From Herbiconiux sp. A18JL235 (lineage in GTDB: Bacteria > Actinomycetota > Actinomycetes > Actinomycetales > Microbacteriaceae): DNA of 64,000 nucleotides. How positions within the stretch are numbered: position 1 is the first letter of the stretch; every line of letters starts with the position of its first letter. The stretch covers positions 1-64,000 of the forward strand of contig NZ_CP162511.1 of NCBI RefSeq assembly GCF_040939305.1, read 5' to 3'. The position numbers and the translations under genes were made by a program. The notes beneath the pieces are model-generated. The model was not told the origin of the DNA. It did no database searches and worked only from the letters and a program-made list of their open reading frames with translations. Positions 16,633-26,291 of this stretch are shown piece after piece.

Positions 16633-18069
16633 GTGCAATCGGTTCAGCAGTCGCTCGCGTTCCTCGCCTCCCTGGCGGAGAGCGGCCCCGTCGCCACGCT
16701 CGCCGCAGCCTTCCAGGCAGCGGGCAAGGAACTGGCGCTCGTGGGTGGCCCCGTGCGCGACGCCTTCCTGGGCCGGCCGATCACCGACCTCGACTTCACC
16801 ACCGACGCGCGGCCCGACGAGATCCTCGAACTCGTGACCCCCATCTCGCAGGCGCAGTGGGACGTGGGCCGCGCCTTCGGCACGATCGCCGCGCGCATCG
16901 ACGGCGAGAACGTCGAGATCACCACCTACCGTTCCGACTCCTACGACGGCGAGAGCCGCAAGCCCGCTGTGGAGTTCGGCGACACCCTCGAGGGCGATCT
17001 GCTGCGCCGCGACTTCACGGTGAACGCAATGGCCCTGCGGCTGCCCCAGCTCGTGCTGGTCGACCCGTCGCACGGCATGGACGACCTCATCGCGGGTGTG
17101 CTGCGCACGCCGGGAGCGCCCGAGATCTCGTTCGGCGACGACCCGCTGCGCATGCTGCGCGCCATCCGGTTCACCGCCCAGCTCGGCTTCACCGTCGACG
17201 TCGACACCGCGATCGCGATCTCCGAGATGAAGGAGTCGATCGGCATCGTCTCGATCGAGCGGGTGAACGACGAGCTGTCGAAGCTGTTGAAAACGGATGC
17301 GCCGCGTCGCGGGGTCGAACTGCTCGTCGAGAGCGGCCTCGCCGACATCGTGCTGCCCGAGGTGCCCGCCCTGCAGCTCGAGCGCGACGAGCATCACCAC
17401 CACAAGGACGTCTACGAGCACAGCCTCACGGTGCTCGACCAGGCGATCGATCTCGAGAAGTCGCGCGCGGCCGCCGGCATCGCCTCCCCCGACCTCGTGC
17501 TGCGGCTCGCGGCGCTGCTGCACGACATCGGCAAGCCGTCGACCAAGCGCAACGAACCGGGCGGGCAGGTCACCTTCCACCACCACGACGTCGTCGGGGC
17601 GAAGCTCGCCAAGAAGCGGCTGCGCGCCCTGCGCTTCGACAACGACACCATCGCGGCCGTGTCGCGGCTCATCGAGCTGCACCTGCGCTTCTTCGGCTAC
17701 ACCGACGGCGCGTGGACCGACTCCGCGGTGCGACGCTACGTGCGCGACGCGGGCGACCAGCTCGAGCGTCTGCACATCCTCACCCGTGCCGACGTCACCA
17801 CGCGCAACCGGCGCAAGGCCGATCAGCTCTCCTTCGCCTACGACGACCTCGAGGAGCGCATCGCCGTGCTCGAGAAGGAGGAGGAGCTGGCAGCGGTGCG
17901 GCCCGACCTCGACGGCGAGCAGATCATGGCGATCCTCGGCATCAAGCCCTCACGCGAGGTGGGGCAGGCGTACGCCTACCTCCTCGAGGTGCGGCTCGAT
18001 GAGGGCCCCCTCTCGGAGGAGGAGGCCACGGCGAGGCTGCTCAGCTGGTGGCGCTCCCGTACCGACTGA
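16633..18069 (+). CDS. pcnA: CCA tRNA nucleotidyltransferase
   Basis: A 478-residue enzyme that adds or repairs the CCA end of tRNAs. The nucleotidyltransferase head has [20 protein letters not shown] with the catalytic DxD, followed by a poly(A) polymerase-type RNA-binding region and a C-terminal HD domain ([11 protein letters not shown] and [12 protein letters not shown]). This domain order is the usual actinobacterial form. The GTG start at 16633 has a -10-like TAAAAT just upstream. Its 3' end overlaps the convergent ino1 gene by 29 bases. Confidence 0.95.
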   Translation: MQSVQQSLAFLASLAESGPVATLAAAFQAAGKELALVGGPVRDAFLGRPITDLDFTTDARPDEILELVTPISQAQWDVGRAFGTIAARIDGENVEITTYRSDSYDGESRKPAVEFGDTLEGDLLRRDFTVNAMALRLPQLVLVDPSHGMDDLIAGVLRTPGAPEISFGDDPLRMLRAIRFTAQLGFTVDVDTAIAISEMKESIGIVSIERVNDELSKLLKTDAPRRGVELLVESGLADIVLPEVPALQLERDEHHHHKDVYEHSLTVLDQAIDLEKSRAAAGIASPDLVLRLAALLHDIGKPSTKRNEPGGQVTFHHHDVVGAKLAKKRLRALRFDNDTIAAVSRLIELHLRFFGYTDGAWTDSAVRRYVRDAGDQLERLHILTRADVTTRNRRKADQLSFAYDDLEERIAVLEKEEELAAVRPDLDGEQIMAILGIKPSREVGQAYAYLLEVRLDEGPLSEEEATARLLSWWRSRTD

Positions 18070-19123
18070 TGAACTCCTCGAGCTGCGTGCGCGCCACGTC
18101 GTCGGGCAGCTGCTTCGCGGGCGACTTCATGAAGTAGGCGCTCGCCGACTCGACCGGCCCGGCGAGACCGGCGTCGAGGGCGATCTTCGCCGCCCGCAGC
18201 GCGTCGATGATCACTCCGGCGGAGTTCGGCGAGTCCCACACCTCGAGCTTGTACTCGAGGCTCAGGGGTGCTCCGCCGAAGCCATGACCCTCGAGGCGCA
18301 CGAAGGCGAACTTGCGGTCGTCGAGCCACGGCACGTGGTCGCTCGGGCCGATGTGCACGTCGTCGGCGTCGAGCTCGATGTCGATGTTCGAGGTCACCGA
18401 GCGGGTCTTCGACACCTTCTTCGAGCTGAGCCGCCGGCGCTCGAGCATGTTCTTGAAGTCCATGTTGCCGCCCACGTTGAGCTGGTAGGTGTGGTCGAGA
18501 CGGATGCCGCGGCTCTCCAGCAGGCGCGCCAGCACGCGGTGGGTGATGGTGGCACCGACCTGGCTCTTGATGTCGTCTCCGACGATGGGGAGGCCGGCGT
18601 CGACGAACTTCTGCGCCCACTCCGGGTCGGAGGCGACGAACACCGGAACCGCGTTGACGTAGGCCACACCGGCGTCGAGCGCCGCCTGGGCGTAGTGCTT
18701 CACGGCCTCCTCCGAGCCCACGGGGAGGTAGCCGACGAGCACGTCGGCGCCCGAGGCGCGGAGGGCTTCGGCCACGTCGACCGGTTCGGCGGGCGACTCG
18801 TCGATCATCTCGACGTAGTACTCGCCGAGACCGTCGAGGGTCGGCCCGCGCTGCACGGTCACGCCGGTGGGCGCGACGTCGGCGAACTTCAGCGTGTTGT
18901 TCTCACTGGCCCAGATGGCATCGGCGAGGTCGGCACCGACCTTGGCGGCATCGACGTCGAAGGCCGCGACGAACTTGATGTCGCCCACGTGGTAGCTGCC
19001 GAAGCGCGTGTGCATGAGTCCCGGAATCGCCTCCGTGTCATCCGCGTCGGCGTAGTACGTCACGCCCTGGATCAACGAGTTGGCGCAGTTGCCCACGCCC
19101 GCGATGGCGACCTTGATGCTCAT
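18041..19123 (-). CDS. ino1: Inositol-3-phosphate synthase
   Basis: A 360-residue NAD-dependent enzyme converting glucose 6-phosphate to inositol 3-phosphate, the precursor of phosphatidylinositol and mycothiol. The NAD-binding motif [15 protein letters not shown] at the N-terminus and the core motif [13 protein letters not shown], followed by [10 protein letters not shown], mark the short actinobacterial/archaeal type. It is 26 bases downstream of the fused mshA-mshB-like gene on the same strand, so substrate supply and use for mycothiol are encoded together. The 3' end overlaps that of pcnA. Confidence 0.96.
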   Translation of the reverse strand: MSIKVAIAGVGNCANSLIQGVTYYADADDTEAIPGLMHTRFGSYHVGDIKFVAAFDVDAAKVGADLADAIWASENNTLKFADVAPTGVTVQRGPTLDGLGEYYVEMIDESPAEPVDVAEALRASGADVLVGYLPVGSEEAVKHYAQAALDAGVAYVNAVPVFVASDPEWAQKFVDAGLPIVGDDIKSQVGATITHRVLARLLESRGIRLDHTYQLNVGGNMDFKNMLERRRLSSKKVSKTRSVTSNIDIELDADDVHIGPSDHVPWLDDRKFAFVRLEGHGFGGAPLSLEYKLEVWDSPNSAGVIIDALRAAKIALDAGLAGPVESASAYFMKSPAKQLPDDVARTQLEEFISRYGSATS

Positions 19124-19149
19124 TCGGAACGGCTCTCATTCAGTAGTTG

Positions 19150-21117
19150 TCAGAACTGAACGATCGTATCGGTCTCCTCGCGCCGAAACCGCTCCACGAC
19201 GCCGAGGGGATGCCGCTGGCCCCCGCTCAGCACGAAGTGCGGCGGCTCGGTGGAGGCGTCGAGAGTCAACTGCGAGGCGTGCGCGCCCATCGCCCGCGCC
19301 TTCACGGCGGCGAGGGCACCGAGCTCGAGCTCCAGGGCGACGGGTGCCTCGGCATCCGGATCGACACCGGCCGTCCGTGGTTCGATGACCGCGAAGAACG
19401 GCACCCCGAGCCGTGCGGCAGTCGCGACCGCGGCGTCGTGCATGCGCACGTGATCGGGGTGACCGTAGCCGCCTCTGGCGTCGTAGCTCACGATCGACGA
19501 CGGCTGCACACCGAGCTCGGTGATCGCCCTCATCGCGTCGTCGACGACCTCCTGAAGTGGCGCGAGGCTGAGGGAATCGGGCGAGGCGTCGGCGGCGGCG
19601 ACGGCGAAACCGTCGTCGCCCCACCGCATTCCGGAATCGGAATACACGCGACGCGATCCACCGAGGTACGCGTGGGCGATGTCGCCGTGGCCCGCGCGGG
19701 CCAATTCGGACAGTGCCGACCGCAGCTCCGCTTCACGGTGCGGAGCGAGCTGCGCGGTACCTTCGAGGGCCTCGAAGGGCCCCGGCACCACCTCTCCGCG
19801 CTCGCCCCGCGTGCCGGTGAGCACGGTCGCCCTCGCACCCGACCGCACGATCGCCGCGATGGCGCCACCGGTCGAGATCGACTCGTCGTCGGGGTGGGCG
19901 TGGAAGAAGACGGGGCTGCCGCCGAGGCCGGCCCGTGCCGCGCGCGCCGTGACCGCGCCGGAGTACTGCGATTCCAGCAGTGCCGCGCTGCGACGCCATG
20001 AATGGCGGGCGGCGAAGCCCCCCGCCGAGGCGGAGAGCGCGGCGAGACGGTCCGGGTCGTCGAGCAGACCGGCGATGGTGGCGGCCCACCCCTCGGGATC
20101 GCGCCCGTCGAGCAGTACGCCGCTCTCGCCGTCGGCGACGGCGTCGAGCAGCCCCGTCGTGCGCGACGCGATCACCGGTGTTCCGCTCGCCGCCGCCTCC
20201 AGGGCGACGAGCCCGAAGGTCTCGGAGAAGGAGGGCACCAGCACGAGCGACGCCTCGCGCAGGAGGTCGGCGGCTGCATCCCTCGCCTGAGCAGGCAGGA
20301 AGGAGACGTCGTCGTCGACCCCGAGCTCACCGGTTCGCCGGCGAAGCTGCGCCGCATAGCCGTCGTGGCCCGGGCTCACCCCACCGGCGATCACGAGTCG
20401 CGGCCGCATCGCCGACGGGATGCGCGCGAGGGCCTCGATCGCGAGATCGATCCCCTTCAGGGGCTGGATGCGCGCGAGCACCAGCAGCACCGGCCGCCCC
20501 GGTGCCTTCGCACCCGGCCGGAACAGCTCCTCGTCGACCCCGGGGGGCACCGTGACCACGCGCGTCGGCTCCGCGCCGAGCAGTTCGAGCACCGCCTCGC
20601 TCTCGGCGGCGGTGTGGGTCACGGTGAGATCGGAGGCCCGCGCGAGCATCCGCTCGCCCTCGAGCCGCGAAGCGGGTTCGGGGGTGTCTCCGGGTGCCAG
20701 GCGCGCGTTCTTCAGCGCGGCGACGGTGTGCAGGCTCAGCACATGGGGCGCACCCCACTCCTCGGCCACCGGACGTGCGGCGAGGCCTGAGAGCCAGTAG
20801 TTCGAGTGCACGACGTCGAAGCGGGGCAGGGCACGCAGCGCGTCGCCGAAGGCGGGTGCGAGCGTCGCGAGCTCCGACTTGGGAACGGATGCGCGCGGTC
20901 CCGCCTCCAGGAACCGCACCACGGCGCCGCCCGGGGTGCGCCGTTCGTCTGCCGTGCCGAAGCGTGCCTCCGTCGCCCGCGTGAGCAGCTCGACCTCATG
21001 ACCGCCCGCCACCAGCGCGTCGGCGACTCCGAGGAGGAAGGTGTTCATGCCCCCCGCGTCGCCCGAGCCCGGGAGCGCCAGCGGGGAGGTGTGCAGCGAT
21101 ACCAGGGCGATGCGCAT
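19150..21117 (-). CDS. Fusion protein: MshA-like glycosyltransferase plus MshB-like PIG-L deacetylase
   Basis: One 655-residue reading frame joins two mycothiol-type enzymes. Residues 1-390 are a GT4 glycosyltransferase: DAGGMNTFLLG near 20, a glycine/lysine nucleotide-sugar region (LARIQPLKGIDLA) near 215, and the E-x7-E block SETFGLVALEA near 298. Residues 400-655 are a PIG-L family deacetylase: AHPDDESISTGG at 407-418 and GYGHPDHVRMH near 551-560, the zinc ligands of MshB. The two steps in mycothiol synthesis are GlcNAc transfer to inositol 3-phosphate and, after dephosphorylation, deacetylation. Downstream ino1 supports this assignment. There is no stop or frameshift at the junction. The ATG has TAGCCT six bases upstream, suggesting a leaderless transcript. 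Confidence 0.85.
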   Translation of the reverse strand: MRIALVSLHTSPLALPGSGDAGGMNTFLLGVADALVAGGHEVELLTRATEARFGTADERRTPGGAVVRFLEAGPRASVPKSELATLAPAFGDALRALPRFDVVHSNYWLSGLAARPVAEEWGAPHVLSLHTVAALKNARLAPGDTPEPASRLEGERMLARASDLTVTHTAAESEAVLELLGAEPTRVVTVPPGVDEELFRPGAKAPGRPVLLVLARIQPLKGIDLAIEALARIPSAMRPRLVIAGGVSPGHDGYAAQLRRRTGELGVDDDVSFLPAQARDAAADLLREASLVLVPSFSETFGLVALEAAASGTPVIASRTTGLLDAVADGESGVLLDGRDPEGWAATIAGLLDDPDRLAALSASAGGFAARHSWRRSAALLESQYSGAVTARAARAGLGGSPVFFHAHPDDESISTGGAIAAIVRSGARATVLTGTRGERGEVVPGPFEALEGTAQLAPHREAELRSALSELARAGHGDIAHAYLGGSRRVYSDSGMRWGDDGFAVAAADASPDSLSLAPLQEVVDDAMRAITELGVQPSSIVSYDARGGYGHPDHVRMHDAAVATAARLGVPFFAVIEPRTAGVDPDAEAPVALELELGALAAVKARAMGAHASQLTLDASTEPPHFVLSGGQRHPLGVVERFRREETDTIVQF

Positions 21118-21123
21118 TCTGGT

Positions 21124-21129
21124 AGGCTA
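21124..21129 (-). promoter_or_regulatory. -10 element of a probably leaderless transcript (mshA-mshB-like/ino1)
   Basis: Read on the minus strand, TAGCCT is followed by six bases and then the ATG. No ribosome site is seen. Confidence 0.55.
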
Positions 21130-21238
21130 CCCAGGTTGTCCTGTGCCCGATGGAACTCTCCGTTCGGGTGCCGGGCCGATGCAGAACCCTCCTGTCACAG
21201 ACCGTCTGTGGCCGTTCTAGTCCGAAGGAGGTGGGTTT

Positions 21239-21697
21239 GTGACGCATCAGTACGAACTCATGGTCATCCTCGATCCCGAGATCGACGAGCGCACCGTGGC
21301 TCCGAGCCTCGACAAGTTCCTCAATGTCATCCGCAACGACGGTGGCACCGTCGACAACGTCGACATCTGGGGCCGCCGTCGCCTGGCCTACGAGATCAAC
21401 AAGAAGAGCGAAGGCATCTACGCCGTGGTGAACCTCACCGCGACCGCCGACTCCACCAAGGAGCTCGACCGCCAGCTGAAGCTCTCCGAGGCCGTCATGC
21501 GCACCAAGGTGCTCCGCGCCGAAGAGGGAATGGCCCAGGTCGCCGCCGCCAAGAAGCTCGCCGACGAGAAGGCCGCCCGCAAGGCCGCCAACCCGAAGGC
21601 CGCTGCTGCCCCGGCTGCCGCTCCCGCCGCCTCCGCCTCGCCCGCTGCCGCCGTCAAGGCCGCTGCGTCGAAGGCGTCGACCAAGGCTGCCGAGTAG
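21239..21697 (+). CDS. rpsF: 30S ribosomal protein S6
   Basis: A 152-residue ribosomal protein. The S6 core covers residues 1-100 ([20 protein letters not shown] at the start), followed by about 50 residues of Ala/Lys/Pro low complexity, an extension seen in several actinobacteria. The GTG start at 21239 is supported by a near-perfect AAGGAGGTG ribosome site 8 bases upstream. It is first in rpsF-ssb-rpsR-rplI. Confidence 0.96.
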   Translation: MTHQYELMVILDPEIDERTVAPSLDKFLNVIRNDGGTVDNVDIWGRRRLAYEINKKSEGIYAVVNLTATADSTKELDRQLKLSEAVMRTKVLRAEEGMAQVAAAKKLADEKAARKAANPKAAAAPAAAPAASASPAAAVKAAASKASTKAAE

Positions 21698-21703
21698 TCG
21701 ATC

Positions 21704-22228
21704 ATGGCCGGCGAGACCGTCATCACCGTGGTGGGAAACCTCACCGCCGACCCTGAGCTGCGCTACACGCAGAACGGGCTCGCGGTAGCGAACTTCACGA
21801 TCGCCTCCACCCCCCGCACCTTCGACCGGGCGTCGAACGACTGGAAGGACGGCGAAGCGCTGTTCCTCCGGGCGTCGGTGTGGCGTGAGTTCGCCGAGCA
21901 CGTCGCCGGATCGCTGACGAAGGGAAGCCGCGTCGTCGCGACCGGCCGCCTGCGCCAGCGCTCCTACGAGACGAAAGAGGGCGAGAAGCGCACCTCGATC
22001 GAGCTCGAGGTCGACGAGATCGGCCCCTCGCTCCGCTACGCGACCGCGCAGGTCACCCGTGCCACCTCCGGCGGCGGCGGTGGCGGCGGCTCCTTCGGGG
22101 GCGGCAACCGCGGTGGTCAGCCCGCCGTCGACGAGCCGTGGGCGGCATCCGCTCCCTCCTCGTCGGGTGGCTCGGGCGGCGACGTCTGGAACACTCCGGG
22201 CTCGTACGCCGACGACACCCCCTTCTAA
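21704..22228 (+). CDS. ssb: Single-stranded DNA-binding protein
   Basis: A 174-residue protein coating single-stranded DNA in replication and repair. It has the OB fold ([19 protein letters not shown] at the N-terminus), a glycine/serine-rich linker from about residue 120 and the acidic interaction tip ending DDTPF, close to the standard DDDIPF. It lies six bases behind rpsF and 30 before rpsR. Confidence 0.97.
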   Translation: MAGETVITVVGNLTADPELRYTQNGLAVANFTIASTPRTFDRASNDWKDGEALFLRASVWREFAEHVAGSLTKGSRVVATGRLRQRSYETKEGEKRTSIELEVDEIGPSLRYATAQVTRATSGGGGGGGSFGGGNRGGQPAVDEPWAASAPSSSGGSGGDVWNTPGSYADDTPF

Positions 22229-22258
22229 ACTCTCTTCTCTTTCAGAACAGGAATCACC

Positions 22259-22522
22259 ATGGCTGGAAAGTCAAGCGGCGACCGCCGCAAGCCGCTCCGC
22301 GGCGCCAAGGGTGCGAAGAACGCCGCACCCGCGAAGTCGATCCGCGTCGGAGTCATCGACTACAAAGACGTCGCGACCCTGCGCAAGTTCATCTCGGAGC
22401 GTGGAAAGATCCGCGCCCGCCGTATCACGGGAGTCTCCGTCCAGGAGCAGCGCCTCATCGCCCGTGCCGTCAAGAACGCCCGCGAGATGGCACTCCTGCC
22501 CTACGCCGGCTCAGGCCGTTAA
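22259..22522 (+). CDS. rpsR: 30S ribosomal protein S18 (cysteine-free form)
   Basis: An 87-residue protein paired with S6 in the small subunit. The core [19 protein letters not shown] and the end [13 protein letters not shown] are typical of S18. It contains no cysteine at all, so it cannot bind zinc through the CxxC positions that many actinobacterial S18 proteins have. The ATG follows AGGAATCACC. It belongs to the rpsF operon. Confidence 0.95.
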   Translation: MAGKSSGDRRKPLRGAKGAKNAAPAKSIRVGVIDYKDVATLRKFISERGKIRARRITGVSVQEQRLIARAVKNAREMALLPYAGSGR

Positions 22523-22533
22523 GGAGCAGCAGA

Positions 22534-22986
22534 ATGTCGAAACTCATCCTCACCCACGAGGTGACCGGTCTCGGAACCCCCGGCGACGTCGTCGAGGTCA
22601 AGAACGGCTTCGCCCGTAACTACCTCATCCCGAAGGGCTTCGCCGTGGCGTGGAGCCGCGGTGGCGAGAAGCAGGTCGAGCAGATCAAGGCGGCGCGTGC
22701 CGCTCGCGAGCTGGCCACCATCGAAGAGGCCCAGCACATCAAGCAGTCGCTCGAGAACGCGACCGTCAAGCTCACCGTCAAGGCGGGCAAAGAGGGTCGT
22801 CTGTTCGGCTCGGTGAAGACCTCCGACATCGCCGACGCGGTGGCGGCGGCCGGCATCGGCTCGCTCGACAAGCGCAAGATCGAGATCCCCAACGCCATCA
22901 AGGCGACGGGCAACCACGAGGCCACCGTGCGCCTCCGTGACGACATCTCGGCGACGATCAGCCTTCAGGTGGTCGCAGCAAAGTAG
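22534..22986 (+). CDS. rplI: 50S ribosomal protein L9
   Basis: A 150-residue protein with an N-terminal RNA-binding domain ([20 protein letters not shown] and the signature [13 protein letters not shown]), a long connecting helix and a C-terminal domain. The ATG at 22534 has AAGGAGCAGC upstream; in-frame sequence further upstream belongs to other genes. It ends the operon and is followed by a strong terminator. Confidence 0.97.
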   Translation: MSKLILTHEVTGLGTPGDVVEVKNGFARNYLIPKGFAVAWSRGGEKQVEQIKAARAARELATIEEAQHIKQSLENATVKLTVKAGKEGRLFGSVKTSDIADAVAAAGIGSLDKRKIEIPNAIKATGNHEATVRLRDDISATISLQVVAAK

Positions 22987-22997
22987 TCCACCCGATC

Positions 22998-23039
22998 AAG
23001 GGGTGTCAAGGGTTCTTCCGGCCCTTGACGCCCCTTTTT
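22998..23039 (+). terminator. Strong Rho-independent terminator after rplI
   Basis: A 15-base stem AAGGGGTGTCAAGGG (22998-23012) pairs exactly with CCCTTGACGCCCCTT (23022-23036) around a nine-base loop and runs into a T tract. Confidence 0.93.
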
Positions 23040-23181
23040 CGCGCCCGGAATCCCCAGGCCTATGCACAGGGTGGATGCTCCATGACAACGTTCAAGTGTT
23101 GATCGAAGGATGTCTCTACTCACACCCTGTGTGCTGATGAAATGCCTGGTAGGGGCGTTTTTCACATTCTGATGTCGGTGG

Positions 23182-23257
23182 TTGTCCACAGACTAGTGCA
23201 CACCTTGTGCACACGGGCCGCGGCGTTTCGCGCAGATCGTCCACAACGTTATCCACA
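23182..23257. promoter_or_regulatory. DnaA-box cluster upstream of dnaB
   Basis: The rplI-dnaB spacer (22987-23328) holds, besides the terminator, two perfect DnaA boxes on the plus strand, TTGTCCACA (23182-23190) and TTATCCACA (23249-23257), and two with one mismatch, TTGTGCACA (23205-23213) and TCGTCCACA (23237-23245). Four such sites in 76 bases suggest direct DnaA control of dnaB or a DnaA-binding reservoir. Confidence 0.7.
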
Positions 23258-23328
23258 AGCCAATTTGATCCGTTCGCCCGCTACCGCTTTGCTGGTGCGA
23301 GCAACGGGAACGACCAGGAGGAGACCAC

Positions 23329-24714
23329 GTGTCGATCGCCCACCTCGGCCTTGCGGGAGACCAGCAGCGACCCGGCGACCGGGAGCCGCGTTCGGCCGGA
23401 GACCGCACTCCGCCGCACGATCTGCTGGCCGAGCAGAGCGCCCTGGGCGGCATGCTGCTCAGCAAGGATGCAGTGGCCGACGTCGTCGAGGTCATGCGTT
23501 CGGTCGACTTCTACGTGCCGAAGCACGAAGTGATCTTCGAGGCGTTGCTGAACCTCTACTCGCACGGCGAGCCCACCGACGTGATCGCCGTGACTGACGA
23601 GCTCACCAAGACGGGCGAGCTCGTGCGCGCGGGCGGTGCGGAGTACCTGCACACCCTCACCGGTCTCGTGCCGACGGCTGCGAACGCGGGCTACTACGCG
23701 TCGATCGTGGCCGAGAAGGCCGTGCTGCGGCGGCTCGTCGAGGCCGGCACCCGCATCGTGCAGATGGGTTACGCCAGCGAGGGTGAGGTCACCGATCTCG
23801 TCAACAACGCCCAGGCCGAGATCTACGCCGTCAACGGCGGCGTGGAGACCGAGGACTACGTGCCGCTCACCGTGGCCGTCACCGCCGCCATCGACGAGAT
23901 CGAGGCGGCAGCGGGCAAAGACGGGCAGATGACCGGCGTGCCGACGGGCTTCGCCGACCTCGACAACCTCACCAACGGGTTCCACCCGGGGCAGATGATC
24001 ATCGTCGCCGCGCGTCCGGCACTGGGTAAGTCGACCCTTGCGCTCGACTTCTGCCGCGCCGCATCGATCAAGAACGACATGCCGTCGATCTTCTTCTCGC
24101 TCGAGATGGGGCGGTCGGAGATCGCGATGAGGTTGCTCTCGGCAGAAGCATCCGTTCCCCTGCAGAGCATGCGCAAGGGGCGTATCGAGGGGCGCGACTG
24201 GACCACGCTCGCCTCGACCCGTGGCCGCATCAACGACGCGCCGTTCTACATCGACGACAGCCCGAACATGACCCTTGTGGAGATCAGGGCGAAGTGCCGG
24301 CGGTTGAAGCAGAAGGTCGGCCTCAAGCTCGTCGTCATCGACTATCTGCAGCTCATGACGAGCGGCAAGAAGGTCGAGAGCCGCCAGCAGGAGGTGTCGG
24401 AGTTCTCTCGCGCGCTGAAGCTCATGGCCAAGGAGCTGCAGGTTCCCGTGATCGCCCTGTCGCAGCTCAACCGTGGCCCCGAGCAGCGCGCCGACAAGAA
24501 GCCCGCCATCAGCGACCTCCGTGAGTCGGGTTCGCTCGAGCAGGACGCCGACATGGTCATCCTGCTTCACCGTGAGGGCGCCTACGAGAAAGACAACCCC
24601 CGCGCCGGCGAGGCCGACTTCATCGTCGCCAAGCACCGCAACGGCCCCACTGCCACCATCACCGTCGGTTTCCACGGCCACTTCTCCCGCTTCGCGGACA
24701 TGCCTCCGGCCTAG
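23329..24714 (+). CDS. dnaB: Replicative DNA helicase DnaB
   Basis: A 461-residue hexameric 5'-3' helicase of the replication fork. The N-terminal domain (PHDLLAEQSALGGMLLS from near residue 27) is followed by the RecA-like motor with Walker A AARPALGKSTLALDF, Walker B KLVVIDYLQLM and the DnaB motif SDLRESGSLEQDADMV. No intein interrupts it, in contrast to several actinobacterial dnaB genes. The GTG start has AGGAGGAG nine bases upstream. DnaA boxes lie in the spacer before it. Confidence 0.97.
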   Translation: MSIAHLGLAGDQQRPGDREPRSAGDRTPPHDLLAEQSALGGMLLSKDAVADVVEVMRSVDFYVPKHEVIFEALLNLYSHGEPTDVIAVTDELTKTGELVRAGGAEYLHTLTGLVPTAANAGYYASIVAEKAVLRRLVEAGTRIVQMGYASEGEVTDLVNNAQAEIYAVNGGVETEDYVPLTVAVTAAIDEIEAAAGKDGQMTGVPTGFADLDNLTNGFHPGQMIIVAARPALGKSTLALDFCRAASIKNDMPSIFFSLEMGRSEIAMRLLSAEASVPLQSMRKGRIEGRDWTTLASTRGRINDAPFYIDDSPNMTLVEIRAKCRRLKQKVGLKLVVIDYLQLMTSGKKVESRQQEVSEFSRALKLMAKELQVPVIALSQLNRGPEQRADKKPAISDLRESGSLEQDADMVILLHREGAYEKDNPRAGEADFIVAKHRNGPTATITVGFHGHFSRFADMPPA

Positions 24715-24742
24715 CCGCGGGTAGCCACGAGAGCCGCGACTA

Positions 24743-24780
24743 ACCGTGAATGTATCCAGTCCAGGATCTTAATTCACGGT
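24743..24780. repeat. Inverted repeat upstream of the Fic gene
   Basis: ACCGTGAAT (24743-24751) and ATTCACGGT (24772-24780) are perfect inverted copies 20 bases apart. The spacing suits either a regulator operator or a terminator for dnaB; no T tract follows, so an operator is favoured. Confidence 0.5.
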
Positions 24781-24806
24781 AACCTTGCCCGTGGGAGGGG
24801 CTGGCG

Positions 24807-25685
24807 ATGATCAACCGGACGACCCTCGATCGCATCGATGAGCTGTGGGATCGCTACCGCGATCTCTCCGAACGGCATGCCTCCGGGCTGACGGAGATAG
24901 CACTCGCGGAGCTGCCCGAGTCGGTGCATCAGTCGAACGCGATCGAGAACTCGACTCTGACGCTCGAGGACACGGAGCGCATCCTCGCGGGTCGCGTGCC
25001 CACGTCGGCTCGCGAGTTGCGGGAGATCTACGAGGCGAGCAACCTCGCCCGGGTGACCGATGACCTTCTCACGTCGACGGAGCAGCTGTCGGTCGAGCTG
25101 ATCCTCCGCTGGCATCGCGAGTTGCTCACTGGAATCCGCGACGACGCGGCAGGGCGGTTCCGGCGCGGTGACGAGTGGGTACGGGTGGGCTCGCATTTGG
25201 GAGCGAATCCGGCCTTCGTGGCGGATCTCGTCGATCAGGCGCTCGCACGATATCGGACGGGCCCGCCGGACGGAGCGATCGAGCGCGTCGCGTGGTTCCA
25301 CTGCGAGTTCGAGGTGATCCATCCGTTCGTCGACGGTAACGGCCGCATCGGGCGCGTGCTGATGAACCAGCAGCTGCTGGCCGAGGGTCTTCCGCCGGTG
25401 ATCGTCAGGGCGCGCACGCGGCGGTCGGACTACTACCCGGCCCTCGACGAGTACGCGCGGACGGATCGGTACGACTCCCTGATCAGACTGCTCGCGCTGC
25501 TGGTGCTGGAGGCCTTGCACAAGCGTCTCGTGCTGCTCACGAGCAGAGAGGTGATTCCGCTGGCCGCGTGGGCACGCAAGGTGGGGATGCGGGGGACTGT
25601 TGCCGCGAACAGGGCGAAGCGGCAGACGCTGCCGGCGTTCAGGATGCGCGACCGCTGGATGATCTCGGCCGATCATCGGGAGTGA
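24807..25685 (+). CDS. Fic/DOC family protein (probable AMP transferase) with HTH-like tail
   Basis: A 292-residue protein. The Fic active-site motif HPFVDGNGRIGR is at residues 172-183, complete with the catalytic histidine and the phosphate-binding GNGR, so AMP transfer from ATP to a target protein hydroxyl is expected. The N-terminal helix contains SNAIEN (43-48), which fits the autoinhibitory [ST]xxxE[GN] motif of class II Fic proteins. The last 45 residues (for example PLAAWARKVGMRG) resemble a small helix-turn-helix of the excisionase type. The ATG follows GGGAGGGG. It stands alone after dnaB behind an inverted repeat, and no antitoxin partner is next to it, consistent with built-in inhibition. 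Confidence 0.85.
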   Translation: MINRTTLDRIDELWDRYRDLSERHASGLTEIALAELPESVHQSNAIENSTLTLEDTERILAGRVPTSARELREIYEASNLARVTDDLLTSTEQLSVELILRWHRELLTGIRDDAAGRFRRGDEWVRVGSHLGANPAFVADLVDQALARYRTGPPDGAIERVAWFHCEFEVIHPFVDGNGRIGRVLMNQQLLAEGLPPVIVRARTRRSDYYPALDEYARTDRYDSLIRLLALLVLEALHKRLVLLTSREVIPLAAWARKVGMRGTVAANRAKRQTLPAFRMRDRWMISADHRE

Positions 25686-25713
25686 GGCTCACACCGCCGG
25701 CGGGCGCTGCGGG

Positions 25714-26280
25714 TCAGGGGTCGGGGGTGGCGGCGGTGCGGTAGACGGCGTCGACGCCGCGGAGGAAGCGCTCGACGACGGCGTGCTCCTCGGGGGTGAG
25801 TTCGGCGACGAGGTCGCCGAGGCCGTCGATGACGGGGCGCAGCTCGTCGATGGCGCGGAGCACCGAGCTGCGGGCGGGAACCACCACGATCTTGCGGCGG
25901 TCGTGCTCGTGCGGGTGCCGCTCGGCGTGGCCGAGCGCCACGAGGCGGTCGACGACGAGGGTCGACGCCGCCGTGGTGACGCCGAGGCGTGCAGCGAGGT
26001 CGCTCGGGGTGAGGGGGCCGCTCGAGATGAGGTGCTGCATCGCCGTGAGGTCGGTCTGGTTCACGGTGAGGGTCGAGGCGAGGCGCCGCTCGAAGGCGCG
26101 CGAGTGCGTGTCGATGTCGCGGAGGGTCGTGATGATGGGGTCGCGTTCCGAGATGCCGGCCTCGGCCAGCTCGTCGCGAGACCAGGGCGAATCGTCGTCA
26201 CCGGGGTCGGTGCCGGCGCCCGCCGGCTCGGCGGTGGGGCGCTCGGCTTCCGGTTTGCGGTCGACATCCACGAGTGCCAT
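25714..26280 (-). CDS. MarR family transcriptional regulator
   Basis: A 188-residue winged-helix regulator. After an acidic, proline-rich N-terminal 50 residues the MarR core appears, with recognition-helix region TPSDLAARLGVTTAASTLVVDRL and wing EHDRRKIVVV. It is divergent from an MMPL exporter gene with 75 bases between them; an imperfect palindrome in that gap is the likely operator. By family logic it represses the exporter and possibly itself until a small ligand binds. Confidence 0.88.
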   Translation of the reverse strand: MALVDVDRKPEAERPTAEPAGAGTDPGDDDSPWSRDELAEAGISERDPIITTLRDIDTHSRAFERRLASTLTVNQTDLTAMQHLISSGPLTPSDLAARLGVTTAASTLVVDRLVALGHAERHPHEHDRRKIVVVPARSSVLRAIDELRPVIDGLGDLVAELTPEEHAVVERFLRGVDAVYRTAATPDP

Positions 26281-26291
26281 GCTAATCCACT

